A stretch of 64,000 nt of DNA from Banduia mediterranea (GTDB lineage Bacteria > Pseudomonadota > Gammaproteobacteria > Nevskiales > Nevskiaceae), in the NCBI RefSeq assembly GCF_031846245.1, contig NZ_JAVRIC010000001.1:186001-250000 (forward strand). Direction: 5' to 3'. Positions 58,022 to 64,000 of the stretch are shown here, piece by piece. The first letter of the stretch is position 1; each line of letters begins with the position of its first letter. Below the pieces are notes generated by a model. The model was not told the origin of the DNA and searched no databases. It was given only the letters and a program-made list of their open reading frames with translations. Position numbers and translations under genes: made by a program.

Positions 58022-60187
58022 ATGCACCCGCGTCATTCAGCCGTTACCCTGGGTTTGCTGGCCGCGCTGAGCGCGGTCACGGCGAACGCCCAATCAAACC
58101 CTGCGAACACGCCCACTTCTGACGCGGACGACACAACTCGCCTGGAAACGATCATCGTGGAGTCGGGCCCCTTCGGTGGCCGTGGCGGTGACGAACTGAC
58201 GCGTCCGGTCGACGTGATTTACGGCGATGCCCTGGCCCGCAAGAACAAGGCAACGATCGGCGATCTGCTGTCGGAAGAACCCGGCGTGGCCAATTCGGGG
58301 TTCGGCCCCGGTGTGGGTCATCCCGTGATTCGCGGACAGAGCGGGCCGCGCGTTTCGATCCTGCAGAACGGCATCGGCAGCATGGATGCGTCCTCGGTCA
58401 GCGCCGACCACGCGGTGGCGCTCGATCCCGGCGGCGCCGAACAGGTCGAGATCATCAAGGGGCCGGCCACACTGATCTACGGCAGCGGCGCGATCGGCGG
58501 CATCATCAATGTGGTCGACGACCGGCTCCCGGACGAAATCAGCCGTGGGCTGTCGGGTGCCGGGGACTTCTCGTTCGCCGACAACGCCGACGAACGCGAC
58601 GGCAGCCTCAAGCTGGGCTATGGCACCGACGCCGTGCAGTTCAATGCCAGCTACGGCTACCGCCGCGCCGACGATTTCGAGATTCCCGGCTATGCCGATG
58701 CCGACGGCGAAGGCGAACGCGGCGTCCTCGAAAACAGCGATGTCGATACGCAAAGCGGCAGCGCTTCGGTGTCCTGGATCACGCCGAAGCATGTGCTCGG
58801 CTTCGCCGTCAGCCGCTTTGACACGCTGTATGGCGTGCCGGGGCACGAGCATGGCGACGATGAAGGCGACGAAGGCGTGACCGAGGAGGAAGGCAAGGGC
58901 ACGCACATCGATCTCGACCAGACCCGCTACGACCTGCGCGGCGACTGGATCGAACCCTTCGCCGGCCTCGAGAAGATCAAGCTGCGTGCCGGCTACAACG
59001 ACTACGAGCACGCCGAGATCGAGGGCAGCGGTGAAGTCGGGACCCTGTTCAAGAACAAGGCCTACGAGGCGCGCGTCGAACTTTTGCACCTTGCCGTCGC
59101 CGGCTGGCACGGTGAAGTCGGTTCGCAGCTGTCGCACCGCGACTTCAAGGCGATCGGTGAGGAAGCCCTGGTGCCTCCGACGATCGCGCGCAACCTTGGC
59201 CTGTTCGTCGTCGAAGAACATCGGTTCGGCGACGGCCATCGCCTCGAACTCGGTGCGCGGGTCGAACGTGCCTCGGCGGAAGCGAATGGCACCCAGCCGA
59301 ACACCGACGCGACCCTGCCCGACCTCGATTTCACGCCCCTGAGCCTGTCCGCCGGCAGCGTGTTCGCCCTGGGCCACGACTATCACCTGCGCTTCAACCT
59401 GGCACGTTCGCAACGCGCGCCCACCACCGAGGAGCTCTATTCCTTCGGCGCGCATGAAGGCACCAAGGCCTACGAACGCGGTGATGTCGATCTCGATGTG
59501 GAAACCTCCAACAACGTGGAACTCAGTCTGGAGCGTCACCACGGACGATTTCGCAGCAGCGCCAGCGTCTACTACAACCGCATCGACGACTATATCTACG
59601 AAAAGCCGGTGGATCTTGGCCTGAACGTGGACGGCTCCGGCACGGCATCCAGCGACGGCATCGCCGACCGGGTGGACGATGAAGGCCATTTCGATCCGGA
59701 CGGAGAGCTGGTGCTCTATGACTATGAGCAAAGCCGCGCCACGTTCTACGGCCTGGAAGCGCAAGCCGAATACGCGCTGCTGCAACAGGGTCCGTTCAAG
59801 CTCGACGGTCGAATCTTCTTCGACACTGTGCGTGGCGAACTCGACGGCGGCCGTGACCTGCCGCGCATCACACCCTCACGTCTTGGCGGCGGTCTGGATG
59901 CCTCGTTTCGCCAGTGGAGCGCCTCGCTGGCCCTGACTCATGTCGACGAACAGGATCGCGTGGCCGCGCTGGAGACCGAGACCGAGGGATACACGCTGCT
60001 GTCGGCCGACCTCGGTTACCGACTGCGCTATGGAACGGGAATGGCGACGTTCTATCTGCGCGGCCGCAATCTGCTCGACGAGGAAGCACGTGAGCACACC
60101 TCGTTCCTGAAGGACTTGGCGCCGCTGACAGGACGTACCCTGATGGCCGGGGTTCGTTTCGAGTTCGCCGGCGTGCAAGGACTGTAA
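58022..60187 (+). CDS. znuD: TonB-dependent receptor, ZnuD-like (zinc uptake)
   Basis: The 721-residue outer membrane receptor has a signal peptide, a TonB-box-like RLETIIVES, a plug with DLLSEEPGVANSGFGPGVGHPVIRG and IIKGPATLIYGSGAIGGIINVVDDRLP, and a 22-strand barrel. An external loop GVPGHEHGDDEGDEG (residues about 272-290) is rich in His and Asp/Glu, as in ZnuD zinc receptors. It would import zinc using TonB energy; the possible Zur box upstream fits this. The C-terminal strand ends MAGVRFEFAGVQGL, slightly longer than the usual aromatic end. Confidence 0.85.
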   Translation: MHPRHSAVTLGLLAALSAVTANAQSNPANTPTSDADDTTRLETIIVESGPFGGRGGDELTRPVDVIYGDALARKNKATIGDLLSEEPGVANSGFGPGVGHPVIRGQSGPRVSILQNGIGSMDASSVSADHAVALDPGGAEQVEIIKGPATLIYGSGAIGGIINVVDDRLPDEISRGLSGAGDFSFADNADERDGSLKLGYGTDAVQFNASYGYRRADDFEIPGYADADGEGERGVLENSDVDTQSGSASVSWITPKHVLGFAVSRFDTLYGVPGHEHGDDEGDEGVTEEEGKGTHIDLDQTRYDLRGDWIEPFAGLEKIKLRAGYNDYEHAEIEGSGEVGTLFKNKAYEARVELLHLAVAGWHGEVGSQLSHRDFKAIGEEALVPPTIARNLGLFVVEEHRFGDGHRLELGARVERASAEANGTQPNTDATLPDLDFTPLSLSAGSVFALGHDYHLRFNLARSQRAPTTEELYSFGAHEGTKAYERGDVDLDVETSNNVELSLERHHGRFRSSASVYYNRIDDYIYEKPVDLGLNVDGSGTASSDGIADRVDDEGHFDPDGELVLYDYEQSRATFYGLEAQAEYALLQQGPFKLDGRIFFDTVRGELDGGRDLPRITPSRLGGGLDASFRQWSASLALTHVDEQDRVAALETETEGYTLLSADLGYRLRYGTGMATFYLRGRNLLDEEAREHTSFLKDLAPLTGRTLMAGVRFEFAGVQGL

Positions 60188-60254
60188 GCTCCCCCACAAC
60201 GAATGCCGGAGCCTGGCAGCGGCACCCCGAAGCGAAGCAGGCCAACCGGGCCCG

Positions 60255-60293
60255 CGCAGATTCCGACTCAAGTCTGCGGCTTGTCCGTCAATG
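60255..60293. repeat. Degenerate family A repeat
   Basis: GATTCCGACTCAAGTCTGC with GGCTTGTCCGTCAATGG is a decayed form of the half repeats at 7135-7236 and 14058-14100. It lies between the receptor gene and its terminator. Confidence 0.55.
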
Positions 60294-60321
60294 GCGATAC
60301 CGGGGCGGTATGCACGCAGAT

Positions 60322-60354
60322 AACAAGAAGGGCGCCAATGGCGCCCTTCTTGTT
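60322..60354. terminator. Bidirectional terminator between convergent genes
   Basis: A perfect 15-bp stem (AACAAGAAGGGCGCC with its complement) has a 3-base loop and short T/A runs on both sides. It serves the receptor gene and the Ig-like lipoprotein gene. Confidence 0.85.
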
Positions 60355-60389
60355 TCAAACCTGAAGCCGGAGATTAAGGCGTTTCCTCC

Positions 60390-61880
60390 TCAGTCGTCTT
60401 CCGCGACGATGTCGGTGGTCGCGCAGGCCGAGTAGACGTTGGTGGTGGCCAGCGCGGACAGCAGACCGGAGCTGAACCTCAGACGCAGTGCGTCGTGCGG
60501 CTCGGCGGCGGGTTCGGGCAGCGTCACCAGAACCTGCTGTTCGTCACCGAGCAATCCCAGCAGCGTCAGACGCAGGGGCATGATCTCGTTGGTGGTCTGC
60601 TGCTCTTCGCCGTCCAGCAGCGTCGTCACCGTCAGCTGTGAAATCAGTTCCGCGCTGAGCAAGGCGTTGGCCGGGCGCGAAATGATGAAGCCTGGCACGC
60701 CGCCAGCGGCGAACTCCGTGCCTTCGGCGGCGCTCACGGTGATCTGGGTATAGCCCTGCAGCAGACCCACCGGAATGATCATCTTGGCGAAGTTGTCGAA
60801 ATCATCGTCGATCACGTTGATTTCATCGTCCACCAGACAGCCCAGGCACAGCAGCAGATTGGGTCCGGTTTCGGCGCGCACGGTGGCGCCATTGCTTTGC
60901 AGGAGGCGCGAGATGCATTGATCCGGCGTGACCGTCAGTGTCGTGCTGCCACTTCGTTCTTCATCGCCGATGCCCGGAGACACGGCGGGCTTGAGCGTGA
61001 CCGTGATCGTGGCCGTGCCCTCGCCGGTACCGGTCGCGAGCCCTTCGGCGTCGATCGTGGCGATGCTGTCGTCGTCGCTGGTCCAGTCCAGCTGCTCATT
61101 GGGAATCTCGGCGCTGCTGCCGTCGCTGTACTCGCCGATTGCAGTGAACTGCTGCTCCAGGCCGACGCCGATGGTCGTATCCTCGGGTTCCACCATCGTC
61201 ACGCTCAGCAGAGCGGCGTCCGAGACCGTGACGCCAACCATGCCGGACACTGTGGTGCCTTCGGTGCCTTCGGTGGCATTGGTCGCCGTGGCGGTCAGCG
61301 TCGTGCCCCCGATGCTGACGCCGGTCACCGTGGTGGGATTGCCGACAGTGGGGTCGACGATGGCTCGCACCGGATTCGCCGAAGTCCAGGCCACCGTGGT
61401 GCCGTCCGTCAACTCACGCGGTTCCTCGCTGCCGGCATAGAGTCCGAGAACGGTGACGGTTTGTTCGGCACCGACGGGCACCTCGACTTCCGTCGGATCG
61501 AAGACCAGCTCCAGCAGCAGCGGACTCGTCACCGTAATCAGCGCGGTGGCGGACTCGCCGTCCTGCGAGGCCGTTACCGTGACCTGACCGCGGCTCAGGC
61601 CGGTGACCAGGCCATCGCCGTCGACCGAGGCGATATCGGAATCGTCGACCGACCAATCGGCGTCGATCGTGCCCGAATCCAGACCTTCCACGCCGGGTTG
61701 GCGCGTGAAGAATCCGGTCGCTGTCAACTGAATCGTATCGCCCGCAGCCACTTCACCGGTGGCCGGCGTCACTTCGATGTGATCGAGTTCCGGCGAGAAG
61801 TCTGGACTCTGAATCGAGTCGTCGCCACATGCGGCCAAAGCCAGAGCGCTTAGCGCGATTAGCCCGCGAATACCTTTCAT
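60390..61880 (-). CDS. Lipoprotein with bacterial Ig-like (BIG2) domains
   Basis: The 496-residue protein has a lipobox (LALAACGDD, Cys near 18) and three to four Ig-like repeats, each with a DWSxDDSxIASVDxDGLVTGLSxGxVTVTA pattern. The first is at about residues 35-118 and another at about 225-310. The C-terminal third has Cys pairs (CISRLL; LLLCLGC) and no recognised domain. It is probably a surface adhesin or matrix protein. ATG 61880 has GAAGGGAG upstream. Confidence 0.82.
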   Translation of the reverse strand: MKGIRGLIALSALALAACGDDSIQSPDFSPELDHIEVTPATGEVAAGDTIQLTATGFFTRQPGVEGLDSGTIDADWSVDDSDIASVDGDGLVTGLSRGQVTVTASQDGESATALITVTSPLLLELVFDPTEVEVPVGAEQTVTVLGLYAGSEEPRELTDGTTVAWTSANPVRAIVDPTVGNPTTVTGVSIGGTTLTATATNATEGTEGTTVSGMVGVTVSDAALLSVTMVEPEDTTIGVGLEQQFTAIGEYSDGSSAEIPNEQLDWTSDDDSIATIDAEGLATGTGEGTATITVTLKPAVSPGIGDEERSGSTTLTVTPDQCISRLLQSNGATVRAETGPNLLLCLGCLVDDEINVIDDDFDNFAKMIIPVGLLQGYTQITVSAAEGTEFAAGGVPGFIISRPANALLSAELISQLTVTTLLDGEEQQTTNEIMPLRLTLLGLLGDEQQVLVTLPEPAAEPHDALRLRFSSGLLSALATTNVYSACATTDIVAEDD

Positions 61881-62088
61881 TTCGAAAACTCCCTTCACTT
61901 CCCGTGAACTATGAGCGACAACCGAACCAAAAAGATTGTACGTTGACCCCTGAGGCAATCATAATCCAGAGGCGAGTGCCATAGACTAAAGTATCTACTG
62001 ATCCAAATCTTTCGCATTTGTTTTTCGTGAGCCGGTCATGAACTTGGGTTCTACTGGTTCACGTTCTGAAGAATTAGGGAGAACAACG

Positions 62089-63597
62089 ATGTTGAGACAG
62101 GGATGGCTGATCCTGGCAGCCTTGATGGTTGCTTCGCCAATTTGGGCTCAGGACGAGCCAGACAATCGTTGGTACGTATCGCCTCTGGTCGGCGGAATCG
62201 TATCGGATACAAGTGACTACGATTCCGGCATCGCCGCGTACATCACCGCAGGCCGGCCGCTCAACCAGTGGCTGACGCTGGAATTCGAAGGTCACTACGC
62301 GAAGATCGACGTTGACGATCTTATCAGCGACAACGACTACGAAAAGTACGGCGTTGGCGTATCCGCATTGTTGTTCCCGCTGGGGGCAAACGGCAGTCTC
62401 AAGCCCTATCTGCTCGCCGGCATCGCCGGCCAGGGCATCAGCTTCCTGCAGGAAGACACCGGCTCGCTGGGCCTTGCCGCTGGCGGTGGCATTGTTCAGC
62501 AGCTCAGCAATCACTGGGACTTCCGTGTCGACCTGCGCTATGCGCTTGACATGGTGGCCGGCCAGGGTGTCGTCGAGGACGACACCTTCTACAACTGGAT
62601 CGGCACTGTCGGTTTCCGTTATCGCATCGGCACCTGGCCCAACGATTCCGATCGTGACGGCGTGCCCGACAGCGCGGACGCCTGCCCCAACACGCCGCGT
62701 GGCGTTGCCGTGGGTCCCAACGGTTGCCCGCTCGACGGCGACGGCGACGGCGTACTCGACAAGGACGACCGTTGCCCCGACACCCCGCCGGGCGTGCCGG
62801 TCGGCGCCGACGGCTGCGAACGCGACAGCGATGGCGACGGCGTGCCGGATTCGCTCGACAAGTGTCCGAATACTCCGGCCGGTGCCGCTGTCGATGCCGA
62901 AGGCTGTCCGCGTGACTCCGACGGCGATGGCGTGCCGGACTATGCCGACAAGTGCCCGAACACGCCGGCCGGCGTGCAGGTGGACGCCCGCGGTTGCCCG
63001 TTCGTCGACAAGGACGGTGACGGCATTCCGGATGCACAGGACAACTGCCCGGATACCCCGGCGGGCGTCCCTGTCGGCGAGGATGGCTGTCCGCTCGACA
63101 GCGACGGCGACGGCGTGCCGGACTACATGGACGAATGTCCGAAGACACCGGCCGGTCTGGCGGTGCTGCCGAACGGTTGCGCGCTCAAGGGTGACAAGCG
63201 TCTGGCACGTCCCGGAGAAGCGGCCGATGCCGACGGCTTCGCGCTCGACCGCGACTTCATCCTGCATGGCGTGGTCTTCGAGTTCGACTCGGCACGCCTG
63301 ACCGCCGAAGCCAAGCGCATCCTCGACGATGTCGCCTTGACGATGGAGGCCTATCCGGATGTGAAGGTGGATGTCGAGGGCCACACCGACGCTACCGGCA
63401 CCGACGGCTACAACCAGGCTCTGTCGGAGAAGCGTTCATTGGCCGTGGTCGACTACCTCGTGTCCAAGGGCGTCGCTGGCAGCATGATGACGCCGGTCGG
63501 TTATGGCGAGTCGCGCCCGATCGCCAGCAACGCCACCGAAGAAGGCCGAGGCGAAAACCGCCGCGTGGTCTTCCGGGTGACCGACGAAGGCAATTGA
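62089..63597 (+). CDS. OmpA-family porin with thrombospondin type 3 repeats
   Basis: The 502-residue protein has a signal peptide ending PIWAQ, an N-terminal 8-strand barrel (about 25-185) and six TSP3 calcium-binding repeats (DSDGDGVPD with CPNTPAG and GCP; about 187-365). The C-terminal OmpA peptidoglycan-binding domain (about 395-500) contains EFDSARLTAEAKRILDDVA, VEGHTDATGT and LSEKRSLAVVDYL. It tethers the outer membrane to the wall. ATG 62089 has AGGGAGA upstream; 62038 adds non-signal residues. The TSP3 region is a set of roughly 90-base DNA repeats. Confidence 0.92.
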   Translation: MLRQGWLILAALMVASPIWAQDEPDNRWYVSPLVGGIVSDTSDYDSGIAAYITAGRPLNQWLTLEFEGHYAKIDVDDLISDNDYEKYGVGVSALLFPLGANGSLKPYLLAGIAGQGISFLQEDTGSLGLAAGGGIVQQLSNHWDFRVDLRYALDMVAGQGVVEDDTFYNWIGTVGFRYRIGTWPNDSDRDGVPDSADACPNTPRGVAVGPNGCPLDGDGDGVLDKDDRCPDTPPGVPVGADGCERDSDGDGVPDSLDKCPNTPAGAAVDAEGCPRDSDGDGVPDYADKCPNTPAGVQVDARGCPFVDKDGDGIPDAQDNCPDTPAGVPVGEDGCPLDSDGDGVPDYMDECPKTPAGLAVLPNGCALKGDKRLARPGEAADADGFALDRDFILHGVVFEFDSARLTAEAKRILDDVALTMEAYPDVKVDVEGHTDATGTDGYNQALSEKRSLAVVDYLVSKGVAGSMMTPVGYGESRPIASNATEEGRGENRRVVFRVTDEGN

Positions 63598-63621
63598 TTC
63601 ACGCCTGAGCGAAAGTGATCC

Positions 63622-63657
63622 AACCCTGGCACCGTGCAGACGGTGCCAGGGTTTTTT
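63622..63657 (+). terminator. Rho-independent terminator after the ompA-like gene
   Basis: Perfect stem AACCCTGGCACCG/CGGTGCCAGGGTT with a 6-base loop, followed by six Ts. The next gene starts 113 bases later with no other feature seen between. Confidence 0.92.
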
Positions 63658-63770
63658 GTGGGCTGCGCAAAGACACGGGGCCCCCGAGCCGCTTTTTGCG
63701 CTACCTTGTCGCCTTACCGGAACACTACAATCGGCGGCCGACGCGGGTCGCTTCGGGGGGAGAACGCGTG

Positions 63771-64000
63771 ATGTTGCGAGCGGTGTGCCTGCTCATATCC
63801 GGTCTTCTGGCCTCATCGGCATTCGCCGCGCGCGGTGACGGTTCCGGCGAAGCGGCCTGGTGGCTGTCGCCCATGCTCGGCGCGGCCACGGCAAACGGAG
63901 ACCAGGGCGGCGCCGCGGCCCTTTCGCTGGGGCGGGATTTCAACGAGCAATGGTCCCTGGAGTTTGCGGCACGGCATGCGCGCACCGATAGCACGGTGGA
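63771..64000 (+). CDS. Outer-membrane-barrel protein, N-terminal part (OmpA-like)
   Basis: The ORF starts MLRAVCLLISGLLASSAFAARGD, a signal peptide. It continues WWLSPMLGAATANGDQGGAAALSLGRDFNEQWSLEFAARHA, which parallels the N-terminal barrel of the preceding OmpA protein (WYVSPLVGG). It runs off the window edge. GGGGGAG lies eight to ten bases upstream. It is probably a second copy of the OmpA/TSP3 type, but the domain that would prove it is outside the window. Confidence 0.7.
   Translation, partial: MLRAVCLLISGLLASSAFAARGDGSGEAAWWLSPMLGAATANGDQGGAAALSLGRDFNEQWSLEFAARHARTDSTV

Noticed and set aside
62644-63190. Regular repeats of about 90 bases, considered as a CRISPR-like or satellite array
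   Set aside because: They encode the six TSP3 calcium-binding repeats of an OmpA-family protein in one frame.

Overview
The window comes from a GC-rich chromosome, most likely a gammaproteobacterium near the Xanthomonadales/Nevskiales. Evidence for this is the rsmG-parA-parB next to an atpIBEFHAGDC operon, the ybbA-tesA-ybbP group, the cysQ/yrfG pair, the MtnB-MtnD-MtnC salvage genes and a Marinobacter-type fatty acyl-CoA reductase. The genus is inferred only. No tRNA, rRNA, CRISPR array or complete mobile element was seen.

Layout. 1-7 kb holds housekeeping genes: the end of rpmB, rpmG, mgtE, methionine salvage mtnBDC, a M15 peptidase, murI, cysQ and yrfG. Just after yrfG is a compact unit that looks like an unannotated small RNA gene: an activator-like palindrome, a -10 box, two stem-loops and a terminator. 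7-14 kb holds ybbP/ybbA/tesA, then a badly deleted oxidoreductase/cyclopropane-fatty-acid-synthase cluster, DUF2062 and DUF4197 genes. 14-22 kb is the complete ATP synthase operon on the minus strand. A relic of a group II intron sits immediately behind its terminator, and a good sigma70 promoter lies in front of it. 22-26 kb is an SDR gene, parB, parA, rsmG and a GNAT acetyltransferase.

26-33 kb is a copper/silver export cluster (CusC-CusB-CusA plus a Cys/His/Met-rich periplasmic protein). Its leading gene has been destroyed, and a piece of IS200-type transposase sits between the remaining ends. 33-37 kb holds a lipoprotein that fuses a parallel beta-helix domain to a diheme cytochrome c, then a secreted esterase-like lipoprotein whose ribosome-binding site lies inside a perfect 19-bp hairpin. 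37-41 kb holds two YceI proteins, cytochrome b561 and an acetyl-CoA hydrolase/transferase. 41-43 kb carries a probable nuclease toxin and its immunity protein. 43-48 kb holds cardiolipin synthase, an EEP-family phosphodiesterase and a CueR-CopA copper operon with a clear MerR-type promoter. An internally deleted IS66 relic follows at 47.8-48.9 kb.

49-57 kb holds a hemolysin III-family protein, a TIP30-like reductase, a HIT protein, a frameshifted SDR, the acyl-CoA reductase, a TonB-like protein, DAHP synthase, DUF3187 and a LysR regulator. 58-64 kb holds a ZnuD-like zinc receptor with a possible Zur site, an Ig-like lipoprotein, an OmpA/TSP3 porin and the start of a second such outer membrane protein.

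Themes. Metal handling recurs: two copper systems, one zinc uptake receptor and a magnesium transporter. Cell-envelope and lipid genes are common. Several loci (the cfa cluster, the group II intron, IS66 and the beta-propeller gene) keep both ends but have lost internal blocks. This is either a real deletion-prone history or an assembly artefact, and it needs checking before the genes are interpreted.
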